A stretch of 64,000 nucleotides of DNA from assembly GCA_019914995.1 (NCBI GenBank), contig CM034133.1, forward strand, positions 1,116,001-1,180,000, in the 5' to 3' direction. Source of the DNA: Acanthochlamys bracteata. Its lineage: Eukaryota; Streptophyta; Magnoliopsida; Pandanales; Velloziaceae. Under the pieces are notes generated by a model. The model ran no database searches. It saw only the letters and a list, made by a program, of their open reading frames with translations, and was not told the DNA's origin. Positions 1 through 11,200 of the stretch are shown here, piece after piece; the stretch's first letter is position 1, and each line of letters begins with the position of its first letter. A program made the position numbers and the translations under genes.

Positions 1-358
1 TCTCAAAGTGTTCTGATTATGTAGGGAAGAAATAATTGCAGGATTACTAGAGTGGCGGGCTTACACTCATTAATGGGCTTTAATTTAACAGAAACATGAA
101 ATTAACTTATGGGCCGTCAGGAAAAAGAAGAGAATAATAGCTTCCAGACTGATTTAGTCATTTTCATGCTTTCCAGGAAAATGAAGAAACATTAAAGACA
201 CCTGATTCATTATTTGATTGATCTTTTCTTAACATTGACAACAATCCGAACACCAACACTAGCTTAAGTGATCACAGAGACAATCAGAGCTTGCTAGCAT
301 GCAACGACAAGAGAGAGATCAGAAGAAATAACAAAACTAAAATCCGGTTATATCTGGT
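1..358. other. 3' flank of the TIP1 gene, no other gene seen
   Basis: AT-rich sequence lying downstream of the aquaporin stop codon on the minus strand. It should hold the aquaporin 3' UTR. I see no open reading frame, RNA gene or repeat that I can support. Confidence 0.6.
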
Positions 359-1299
359 TTAGTAATCGCTAGATGGAACTTGCTCGTGTGGGTTCTGTCC
401 GATGAAGAGAACATCATAGATAATAGCAGCAATAGCGGCACCGATGAACGGACCAAGCCAGTATACCCAGTGGTGTGTCCATGTCCAGCTAACAACTGCA
501 GGCCCAAATGAAACTGCAGGGTTCATTGACGCACCGTCGAACGCACCGCCGGCTAAGATATTCGCTCCGACGATGAATCCGATCGCTATCGATGCGATTA
601 TTCCGATGTTACCTTTCTTCGGATCGACTGCCGTCGCGTAGACTGTGTACACTAGCCCGAATGTCATCACGATCTCGAAGACTACTGCGTTCCACACGCC
701 GACTCCGGCCGATAATGCGAATGCTGGGGTTTGCTGCATGCAGAATTGATTTGGTTTATTCAATGAATGGATTAACAGAATCCTGGAATAGATTTTTATG
801 AGTGTTCGATTTAGTTACCAGTCCGCCAGTCGCGATCTTAAGGAGAAGACAAGCAACAACTGAGCCAAGAAGCTGAGCTATCCAGTAAAGAATGGCACGG
901 AGAAGCGAGATGTTGCCGCCAATGAAGGCTCCGAAGGTAACAGCAGGGTTAACGTGTCCACCGGAGATATTAGCCCCAACAGAGACCGCAACGAACAAAG
1001 CAAAAGCGTGCGCTAGTGCTGCAGAGATCAAGCCAGCCGGCGTCGTAGGCCCACTATCTGTCAACTTGTCTACAACAAATTCATTCAATGCATTAATCAT
1101 AACCAGTGATTGATCAAAGAATTGAATTATACATAACGATATGGTGATTTACGATTGATAACGTACTGAATACCATGCCGGAACCAGAACCGGCGAAGAC
1201 GAAGATAAGCATAGAAATGAACTCTGCGAGCGCCGCCTTGAGTGCATCAGGCTGGCTTGCTTCACCAGGGGCTCCAACAGAAATTCTACTAATCGGCAT
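359..1299 (-). CDS. TIP1: Tonoplast intrinsic protein, TIP1 class aquaporin
   Basis: Water and small-solute channel of the vacuolar membrane. Three exons on the minus strand: 1299-1167, 1069-819 and 733-359, with donors GTACGT and GTAACT and CAG/TAG acceptors. Joining them restores FNKLTD and TGGLQTPAF and gives 252 residues, the usual TIP length. Both NPA boxes are present (HVNPAVTFG about residues 83-91, SMNPAVSFG about 198-206). His65 in helix 2 and Val rather than Arg after the second NPA are typical of the TIP1 selectivity filter. A Cys in VVACLLLK (about 118) is the usual mercury-sensitive site. The N-terminus [15 protein letters not shown] resembles TIP1;3 more than TIP1;1, but the subtype is an inference. 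A TATATAA box lies about 105 bp upstream of the ATG. Intact in every respect I can check. Confidence 0.95.
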
Positions 1300-1401
1300 T
1301 CTGGATTTTATTGTTTCTTTAAATTTTATAAAAATGTTTTCTTCTTATTTGTTTGATCCAATCCGGTGAACTACAGATTTGAATGAAGGGCGTTTACGAT
1401 T

Positions 1402-1408
1402 TATATAC
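1402..1408 (-). promoter_or_regulatory. TATA box of the TIP1 gene
   Basis: On the minus strand the sequence reads TATATAA, about 105 bases before the start codon at 1299. Spacing fits a normal plant 5' UTR. Assigned by motif and position only. Confidence 0.6.
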
Positions 1409-3286
1409 AAAGACTAAAACAGTGCCTGAAGAAACGGCTAACGTTTAGCAGGCCCACGGTAAGTGATAATAGGCCAATACATATTTATAATTATAAAATT
1501 TTAGCTGTTAATACATATTTTTAAAAAATAAAATTAATTTTTTTTAAAATATTTTAAGAATCGATGAATATACTAAAAAAATATATTTTGATCGGTATTC
1601 ACTATATCTCATCACTAATAACATCATGCATTTCTATTACAACTGATATTATAAATTCGCTGAAGCTTAAAAATATAAAATTAAAAATTAATATTTTTGA
1701 TTATTAAATAGGTCGATCCGAATTTGACCTGGTTATTAATATGTTAGGTTAGAGTTCATAATTTTAACTCATTTAAATTCATAAATTGAGTTAGAATTGA
1801 ACAAATTTTATTTGAGTATTAAATAGATCAATCCAAAATCGACCCACCAATATAAATTATCATCTCTACTTTTTATATTCTCAGTATCAATATTCTGCAA
1901 AATTAGCTTATAGTTTTGTTTTGGTTTATCTTTTTGGAACTTCAAAATTGAAGGAGGTGGAATATTTTTCTTGAAAATTCGTAGCACTTATCTTAAAAGA
2001 AATATATATATATATATATCAGCAACCTAAATTACAATGATGATAACATTCTTTTAGTTTTGTTGTTTTGATAGAAAAATTTTCTGATCAATTCCTATTT
2101 AAAAATCACGAATTCAGAATATTCTCTTCAATCGTAATTGTTTGTTTTTGTGAACGCGAATAATTTGACACCGACCCGAGGTCGGTGACCGGCGAAAGAA
2201 CACCAACCACAGGTTTACTCACACTGTTCTCGTTCACTACTATATATGATTAGGATCAATGTTTTAAAATTAAATGGATACCGTTGTTACGTTTGAAGTT
2301 GTTAGATTTAATGCTGCACTAAGTTTATGTTTCTTGATTATCTTAACTTATCTCCAACAAATAGACAATTCAGTTTATGATTGTCCAACTAATCTCATTC
2401 GTGTAGTCCACTTGTTTGTATTATATTTAAACATTGTTCTGGTCTTATTATGTTCCATTCTTATGCAAAACTTGCATAGAGCAACTACAGAGCAAAAGCT
2501 ATTTGAAGAAATGGGCCAATACGATCTAGGAAGAAATTAGCCCAACATGTTAGGTCTATACTGAAAAACGAGCCTGAAAGAGCCCACTATATGACCGGCT
2601 TGGTCAAACATTGCTGGCGTAGTCTTTAGAGTCCGATTCAAGCTCGGTCATGTTGCATGTGTTAATCGAGCCCAAGTTCCAAGAGATTTTGACAAAAAGA
2701 AGACTCAAGATATCTTCGTGATGCTGACACAAAAAAAGTGGTCCATATCAAATCAAACATGTTTTCGTTGGCTCATTGTATAAAATTTCGGTGGATGTTT
2801 GGAAAAATGAACTTTTTGAAAAGCAGAAACACTTCCAAATGCAATCTTAAAATTTATTTGTTCTCTTCCAAACTCTTCTGCAGTTACGGTATGCAAGTAA
2901 TATTCAATATCCTTAGTAGTGTATTTTGAAACTAAATTATTATAAATAATAATTAAAGTTGTGTATTTTTAATAAAAAATAAATTGAAGGATAAAAAGAG
3001 TACCCTAAATATAACTGGATTATAGGCTATAGCCCACCACCCTATACATGCAAGCTTCACTATACTAAAACGGTAATCAAGTCAAACGAATGCTAGGCAA
3101 ATTCATGCACTAATTACTAGTAACTGAAATATAGATCCTAATATATCAATATCACTATTAAGGAATAGGGACCTACTAACCGATAAATGAAACTTAGAGG
3201 CCTGAATATGCAGAACAATATAGTTGTTGGTTTAGATTCAGCTCTACCCGCCAACCGCCGGCACCGCGCGGCGGAACGGCTCGAGG

Positions 3287-3695
3287 CACGTGTCTACGGC
3301 GCTACGGCTGTGAAGGCCCACCACGTGGCGACGGATGCGGAATGATCAACACGTGCGAGTATTCTTCGTTCTAGTGCTTGTCGTTATCTCGCCGCACGTG
3401 TACGACTCCATCCCGTTTGTTTCCGCGTAAACGTCCCAATGGGCTTTTGGGCTCACACGCATGGGCCATATCTTCACCTACTACCCATGTGCAGTCGCTT
3501 CACTACACGACAAGCCGTAGCTGTAGAAGGTCAAGAGCCCACTTTATTAAGATTTCATTTAACAATTAACACATTAAATAATTTAATCTTAATTCACTGT
3601 TATTGTTAAGTTCAATGGACAAGAGAAATCATATTCGTTTGTGTATGAGAACGATAATAAATGATAGTGTCTGAGCTCGTGGCAGCACACACGTG
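3287..3695. promoter_or_regulatory. Cluster of five CACGTG G-box motifs
   Basis: CACGTG occurs at 3287-3292, 3322-3327, 3350-3355, 3395-3400 and 3690-3695, several in ABRE-like contexts such as CACGTGTC and CCACGTGG. The same patch has TGGGCTTTTGGGCTC, a TCP-like GGGCC/GGGCT context. Plant bZIP and bHLH factors bind this core. The nearest start codons are about 2 kb away on the left (TIP1, minus) and 1.6 kb on the right (DUF1635 gene, plus), so which gene it serves is unknown. Confidence 0.5.
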
Positions 3696-5139
3696 TCGGT
3701 CCGAATAACGAGCAGAGAAACCGCGTTGTTGCTATGACAATTAGCTGAGGAACTACAGTTTTTACGTCGCATTACAATTGTTAATAATATAGCTACTTCA
3801 CATTTAATTGATTTCTAGATTATTATTTTTAATTAAAGAAGGAATCATGACATGATTGGCGTCGACAGGTAAAGCCGTTGGTGTGGAATGGAGCGAAAAA
3901 GATAAAAAAGAAAAAACCGGTCACCGCTTTCCCGGACCGGGCCTCCGCTTCTCCGCGGACTCCTCCCTCAAATGGGTCCCTTTCTCAGTTATGTGGGACC
4001 CATTCCATTGGGATTTTCCAATAAAAAAACTCTTCAACAGCCCAGTAGTGTATGATCATGCCTTTCCCTTCATGTGCGTGTCATATTTTAACATTAAAAA
4101 AAAATTTAAGTGAAAAGATTATAAAATGTTTCTCTTGTAGCCAAGATAATCAAAGCCGTATACTTTGTTTTTCCTTCATCAATATAAACAATACTCGGTT
4201 TATATTATGAGCTAATAACTATACGCATATATAAATAATGTAGTAGGGGTAGAACTTCTGAAAGTATATGAAATCAGTCTAGTAAAAGAAAAGGAAAAAG
4301 AGAGAGAGCTCAAAGATCAAAGATAGGGAGATCCAATGAACAAGACCTCCCGGATTCTCATGTCCCTCTAAAGCTTTTGTCTTTTTCTCACCACCATAAT
4401 CAGAACAACAAATCCCAACCTTTTTTATTAAGACCTTCTTTAATCACATTCTTTATCCAATTCGCTGTTCAAGAACATTTTTCTTTTAAATGTTTGCCTT
4501 ATATATAAATCAATCAGCATGCAGTGCACAGCAGCAGGTTATCCAAGAATGAAAAGAAAATTTCTTTGGCAGAATTTGCAGTGCTGCGGGAAGAACAAGA
4601 AGAAGCCCGCAGAGGAACATGGTTTCATTTCTCACCATGGGGATCAAAGTTATCCGTTAACATATATCCACACGTCTTAGTTTTTAGGTATGCATTTCAA
4701 TTTAAAATGTAAAAGGTTTTGCATATAAATAATCTCTTAGGTAGAAAACGGGAGTTAGCTGAAATAGGTCAACTCTAAGTTTTGGCTTATGTAGAAAATC
4801 TGTAACAAAGTGTGAATTCTTTCTTCAAGAAGAATGAATGAATGATCACAAGCGGAAGAATTACAGAAATAAAATTTTCAAAAGCTTTTCATGTATATAG
4901 CAAATTCAAAAGCAAAAGAAATATTAAGGAAGATTTTTGAAAGATGAAGTAGCTAGCTATATAGGGTCTAAGTTAAGAGGGGTCTATTAAAGAAGGTGGA
5001 GGAATCTTGAGCAGTATACTATATGGAAAGTCTACAAACAAAGAATTCCAATCTTTTAAATATATATTTGTTTCCATATTTACAAAATTAAACCTTCCAA
5101 ATTCTTTTCTTAATCATCAAAACTTTTTCTTTTTTTGAC

Positions 5140-5167
<28 letters not shown>
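5140..5167. repeat. Poly(A) tract, 28 bases
   Basis: An unbroken run of 28 adenines about 90 bases upstream of the DUF1635 start codon. It may be a simple repeat or the tail of an old retrotransposed insertion; no insertion duplication is obvious. Confidence 0.8.
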
Positions 5168-5170
<3 letters not shown>

Positions 5171-5257
5171 GACTCTTGTGTGAAGAAACAAAGGGGCCTC
5201 CCTCCTTCACTTCCTATAAGGAGTCCATAAAGGTTTGCTGTTGTTTTTGAAGATTTT

Positions 5258-6486
5258 ATGGGTGTGAATACTTGGAATCTTGGTATTGGTGTTGGTAGTG
5301 AAGAGATGATGATGGAAGGAATGGCAATAGCTCCTCTTACTTCTCTCCTAGCTTACCAAGATTTCAACTCTTCCTCTTATCCTTTCTCCTTCAATCCGAC
5401 AACTCTCCTTCCCAATCAAGATGTAAGAATCAGTCTTCTTCCTTTTGAATTCATTGTTTGATGTTTCAATTTCAAGTGTTTCTTTATCCCATTTGAGAAA
5501 CAGAGCTTGAATTTTAGTTCTTTATTTGGTTCGCTAGTCTAACAGAAGTTGTTATATATGTATGTTGTTTCTTTTTTTTTATTTAATTTTGCTTCTGTAT
5601 TTCCATCAATTCTGACGAAAGATGGGAGTTTCAGAACAAAGATTGATTCCTTTTAATGTTTTGTTTGCAGGGTGTAGAAGAACTGAAGCAGAAACTTATG
5701 TGGACAGCAATGGAGCTTGAATCAGAACGCATCAGCGCAAGAGAAGGCAGAAGAATCCTTGAAGGAAGAATCAACGAATTAATTCTTCTTGTGAAGCTCA
5801 CTACACAAGAACGAGATCAAGCGAGAGACCACGTTCAAATTCTCAAAACAAAACTCAACCAATTTCGATCTTCATCTTCTTCTTCTCCACCAACAGCTGC
5901 TGTGGCTGCCAGTGTTGGTGCTTTCGATTACTTTTCCGTTGCTCCTCTTGGAAGCCCAACTCCGGCGAAGCCCAGTTCTGGTGTTACTGATTCCGAAAGC
6001 CTCTCGGGTACGCCGGGTGATTCATTCCTTGATACCGCCGCAGTTTCTTCGCCAGACTTTTCTAACGTTAACGTTCAAGATTCATGCAACAATATTCCAT
6101 CTCTTCACGTTGATTGCACGACTCCAATGAGAACCCCGACTCATGCCATACCCAAGTTCACCGATAAAGCAACCGCAGCGATCGAAGCACTAGCAAAGAA
6201 ACCCTTACCAGAGAAAGGAAAGCTTCTGCAAGCAGTAATGGACGCAGGACCGCTTCTGAACACTTTATTAGTCGCGGGGCCGTTACCGAAATGGAGAAAC
6301 CCGCCACCAGTGCAGCCGCTACCGATCCCACCGATGATTTCAGCGAAGAACAACAACAACACTGCGGCAGTAAAAAAACTAAACAGTAGCGTGAACGTAA
6401 TGGTGGAGTTGGCCGGAGCTGGCGGAGGCAGTAGTGGAGGGCTCTGTTTGAAGACTTCGGCAGTAAAGAGACAAAAGACGCAGTGA
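5258..6486 (+). CDS. DUF1635 family protein
   Basis: Plant-specific protein of unknown biochemical role. Two exons, 5258-5422 and 5671-6486, joined in phase 0 (donor GTAAGA, acceptor TTTGCAG) to give 326 residues. After an N-terminal low-complexity region, residues about 56-115 hold the charged helical segment typical of the family (EELKQKLMWTAMELESER, then a likely coiled coil through LLVKLTTQERDQARDH). A Ser/Pro-rich linker follows. The conserved C-terminal block has LPEKGKLLQAVMDAGPLL and AGPLPKWRNPPPVQPLPIPP at about residues 240-285, which is how I recognise DUF1635. No transmembrane segment or signal peptide is seen. The region upstream has TCCTATAAG near 5212 that may be its TATA box. 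Function is not inferred. Confidence 0.88.
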
Positions 6487-8264
6487 AGAAAAGTCTTTTG
6501 AGTTTGGTCCGTTGCTACTTTTTACTTGGAAAGTATAGTAGATAGATAGAGAGATAGAAAAGGAGAGGAGTTATATAATCTTGTATAAAAAATGTTGACT
6601 TGTTAATGCCTTAATGTTTATATAGTGTTTCTTATGAAGTAGTAATCAATAGTTCATTTACCAAATATATGGTTTGGATTCAGCTGCTGTTCTACTTCTC
6701 AAGGACTTGCTATGTAGGTGGTCATGGGTTGGGCAGATTATTAGCTCGACCATCATCTGAATTACTGAAAAATAAAATGTCGTAGCAAAGATTTGAAGAA
6801 GATGGTGCCCAGATGAGGTGCTTGGAATGCAGAACGATGAGAAGAATCAACAGGAAGATCCTCAACATGAAGACCTCCATGTAGCACAGGACCTTTGAGC
6901 TTCACTATAAGGACATTTGACTTTGCAACTACTTCCTCAAAACATGCTCTAAAAATCAAGCGGATTGTTACTATGATATCGTTCTACATTTAGCTTTTTA
7001 ACATCATTGCTAACAAGAAAACATCGTCGAGTTTCACTACCTAAAGGAATCAGAAGAACAACATAAAGTTGGAAAGAAAAAGCATAAATGGTTCTTTAGA
7101 AGGGGAAACCACATAAATTACAAATCTAAAACTTCAACTTTAGAGAAGGGGAAAGCCTACATTGCATATTCATAAGCAAATGGTTCTTTCCTAATTATGC
7201 TGATTAGTATGGAGAAACGCAGGCCAAGTCCATGCCACCAGAATTTGCATATTTAAAGCTAGTCACAAGTTACAACTATGAACTCATCAGAAGTTGGCAC
7301 CTTCTCCTCACCCCTATCCAGATAACCTAATCTTTCATAGCGAATACGATAAACTAGAAACATTAATTATGTCCTTGTTATTCAGAAAAAAAATCCAGAT
7401 GCTATGACAATCTTTACCAGTAAAGGTGAGTAATAAACATCATTGAAACTTCAGCACTTATATCCATTACACACCAGAATGACAGTCTTATTATAGTGAA
7501 GTAGGTCTAATTAGCTCTCAATTTCCCATGACGGAGGGTTCTTTTCCACTAAATGTCTACTATAAATTTTAGAAGTAATAAAAAGAGATTCAAAATACTA
7601 AAAATGTTAGACTAAATAATTGTTTACATCTTCTGAGCTAAATGGTTAATGGGATCACTATTCTTATTTCTTCATTGTATACCGTGTTTTTGTTAGCAGG
7701 TAGTTCTTGATGGTATCGCAACACAGATATGCAGAACATAATCACCAAATACTCGACCTGTTGCACAATACCAGTGAATCATGAAAGGAAAAAGCAAAAT
7801 GAAAATCCAGACTAGGATTCAAGAGAAAATACCTTTCCTATTAGACAAACCACTTTCCTCATTTAAATATACTACAACACCCGGCAGTTTAATTAACGAA
7901 TTAATACACGATGGAGGCAGTGCACCCTCAAGCAGAAAGAATGCTGCTGCCACCAAAAAGAATAAATGCATGCATACAACTCTAGACCCAAGGATTTACC
8001 TAAACTGCTGTCGACCTTCCTCATCACCCAACTCTGGGTCATCAAACTACAAACAAAAGAGTTAAAGTATCACACCTACCCGACTCAAACTATCCACCTG
8101 GAACAGTGTTCATATCTTGCAGGAGTGTTGCTTCTCTTTTCACCTAAACAGCGTTTCTTGCCAGTAACAAGCTTCCATTCCAGGGCGCTGCTGCTTGATT
8201 GTGTTAATATAGATCTCAGCCATCATGTCAAAATAATGTACAAGCGTTAACAAGGAAACCTGCT
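6487..8264. other. Intergenic; possible coding fragments on the minus strand
   Basis: Mostly non-coding, including the 3' UTR of the DUF1635 gene and of the ABCB gene. On the minus strand three stretches look exon-like: 6762-6950 (reads ACFEEVVAKSNVLIV and KLKGPVLHGGLHVEDLP after a TTTTTAG), about 8000-8047 (reads FDDPELGDEEGRQQFR between TTTGTAG and GTAAAT), and about 8150-8245 (reads MMAEIYINTIKQQRPGME). I cannot join them into one protein or name a family, so they may be unrelated chance frames, exons of an unrecognised gene or a remnant. Confidence 0.35.
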
Positions 8265-11200
8265 TTAAAACAATCGATGCTGCCGAAGTCCTTTCACAAA
8301 ATGAGGTTGCATTAACCGAACATATAATCCATTCTTTTGCATCAAGGCGTCATGCGAGCCCTGTTCAACAATCCTGCCACCATTCAAGACCACAATGTTA
8401 TCCACATGTCTCATCATCGCTGCTCTATGCGCAATAAGAATGGTCGTCTTGTTCCCCATGATTAATGTATCAAGCGCCTCCTGCACCACTCTACTTGACT
8501 CAGATTCGATCGAAGAGCTAGCCTCATCCAACAACAATATAGGTGCGTTCTTCAACACCACTCGGGCAATAGCAATACGCTGTTTCTGTCCTGGTGTCAG
8601 ATCCACTCCTCTCATTCCTACATGCGTGTCATACCCATGTGGCAGGCTGCTTATGAAATGATGCGCATTTGCTATCCTTGCTGCTTCCTTCATCTCCGCC
8701 TCTGTCGCATTATGCCTTGCATATATAATGTTCTCTCTTATGGTTGTTGAAAAGATAACAGGTTCTTGTTGAATAAGACCCATGTGGCTCCTTAGCCATC
8801 TTAAGTTGAAAAGCTTCAAGTCCCTCCCATCTAATAATACTTGACCAGCAGCAGGGTCATAGAATCTTTCAATCAAAGAAATTATTGTGCTCTTACCAGA
8901 CCCAGATACACCAACCACCGCAACTGTTTGTCCTCCACTTACCTTAAGACTGAAATTGTTCAGAACCATCACCTCTGGGCGAGTTGGGTAGTAGAAGTCA
9001 ACATTCCTCAGCTCCAAGCTTCCATAAACATTTGGGGGTTTCAGACCAGTATGATCATCCGGATCAATTTTTGGGACCCGGTCAATAATTTCAAATACTG
9101 AGGTGAGAGATTTCCTCCTCTTCAGTATGTAAGGAGCAAGGCCGAAAGGCTCAACAAGTGCAAAGGTTGCAAATGAGAAAACCATATACTCCTTTAGTCC
9201 TGTAAGTAATTTGAGATGGCCATGCTTTATTGAAATGGCTGTGTACCATAGTAGAAGAGCGTTGCAAGCGAAAAGCAAGAATTGTGAAAAGCCAAAGGCA
9301 AAACCAATGCCCATCCCGTGAACAAAGCTCTGCTTGAATATTTTTTGCAACTGCATCCTGTACAACTCCATCACCTTGTTACCAGCACAGAAGGCCACAA
9401 CAGTATAGATATTTCTAACTGCATCCTCAAGGACCAGAGAGGCCTTTCTGTGCATCTCTTGTATTCCCCTTGAAAAACCAGCTAGCCACATTTTCTGCAA
9501 AAATTATAACAGTATCAGATGTCCCACCTGATTCTGTAATGAACCGAATAAACAAAAAAGCATAACAAAAGGAAGGATGAATCTAGTGACCACTATGTCG
9601 AGTACAAGCTGCACCATAATGTCCATGTGCAAAATCTGGATGCTTACTACGGGTGCGTTTGGTAGTGCATACCAAAAGCCACTTTTCAACTTTTCCTCAT
9701 TTCACGTTTTTCAATACATATTTTATAAGTATTTAAAAAATTTATTTAAAAATTTAGATAGTGTAGAAAAATTTTACGTAATGAGATCTTTTTATTGCAT
9801 ATTTTTATTATTTTTTTGGAAGTAAAAAAAATAGAGCTCGTTTTAGAAAAGCTCCATTTCATATATAGCTAAGAAATGGCAGTATCAATGATACAACTTT
9901 TGGCAATTATTCGAAGATTTGAAACTTAAATAACGAACTAGAATTAATTTATGTGTAATTTAACAGCTGTTCAGGAACAAAAAAAATTGATTTTATTAGA
10001 ATAAACAACAATAACAACAACAAACTAAGCCATTATCCCACTTGCGCAGGATTTTATTAGAACAGTCAACGAAATGAAATTAGCATTCAGTGACCAAGGA
10101 AAAGACTTTCCATGTGCAGTTGCTACTTGACAAGAATCCAATGGGTTTGGAACTGAAATGAGCAACAATCTGATGACAAGAAGATTTGAAATATTCGCCT
10201 ACCTGTGCCACCGCAGAAACTGAGAGAATTGGTAGTGTTCCCAGTGCAACAAGGGCAACTCGCCATTCCAGTAGCATCCCGATAAGTAGGGCAACAGCAA
10301 CTGCTGCAGTGTCCTGTATAAAAATTGAAAGTCGGTTGCTGAAAGCAGCACGAACAAATGTTGCATCATTAGCCAAGCGCATTGACAATGTATCTGCACT
10401 ATTCTCTTCTTCATCGAACCAGCCAACTTCATTCCGTAACATTGCTGGAAGGAAATTTAAATAAAAATATTGATGATCACGGTGATGCACAAAGTAGGTA
10501 GTTTAAAGGAAAAACGCACGAAACTAACAAATGCAGAGTGGTTTCATCTCTCACCTGAGAACATCATTCTTCGAACTCGTTCGGTCATCTTTTCGCCCAT
10601 TATACCAAAATAAAAGTGCTGTAGGAAGTTGGCCAGAACTGTAACAAAACCCATGCACGCAATGATCAAGCACCATTTATTCACTTCATGGTGTATTTCA
10701 CGAGAACCAATTCTATAGTATGCGGCCACTATCAATGCTATTGTGTAAGCCAGAAGCGGGCTAAATGAACCAAAAATGGCTGCACCAACACTCCCCAGAA
10801 GAGCATATAGCCATTCTGCGAAACTAAGTTGAGCAAGCCTCCAAAAAGAGGGTGGCTTCCGCTGATGTAAATTCTTTGCCGCCCCCTGTTTAGCAGGAAA
10901 GTCTTCAAATTGATTTAGTGGGCGGCTAAAAGTTTTAGAATGTGACCTTTCATTCTTAGGATCAGATGTTAAAAGTGGAGAAATTGGTGATTCAGGATCT
11001 GATGTATTAGAAGCTTGACGATGTAAAGAATGCACATCGATTTTAGGAAGCTCAGGCAATCTTGACTCAAAGCTATCCTGCCTTTTAATCGATGGAGCTC
11101 TTTCTGGGGCAGCCGGGTGCACCCCATTTCCCACCATCTGTTCTGATGGTGGGCTGTGAACCTTTGGGGAATCATGTGAGTTATAATTTGAATCAGGTTG

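Larger units (their letters stand above)
1409..5205. other. Intergenic region with a G-box patch and AT-rich sequence
   Basis: No convincing gene. 1480-1900 is AT-rich and contains two imperfect direct copies of a 27-base segment (starting near 1703 and 1821, both beginning ATTAAATAG and ending TCGACC or TTGACC). A short AT dinucleotide run lies near 2002-2018. The open frame at 2274-2540 has no recognisable domain and no supporting gene structure. 3240-3700 is GC-richer and carries five CACGTG boxes. A 28-base adenine run lies at 5140-5167. Confidence 0.5.

Noticed and set aside
2274-2540. 88-codon open frame
   Set aside because: Hydrophobic AT-rich chance frame with no known domain, no promoter and no partner exons.
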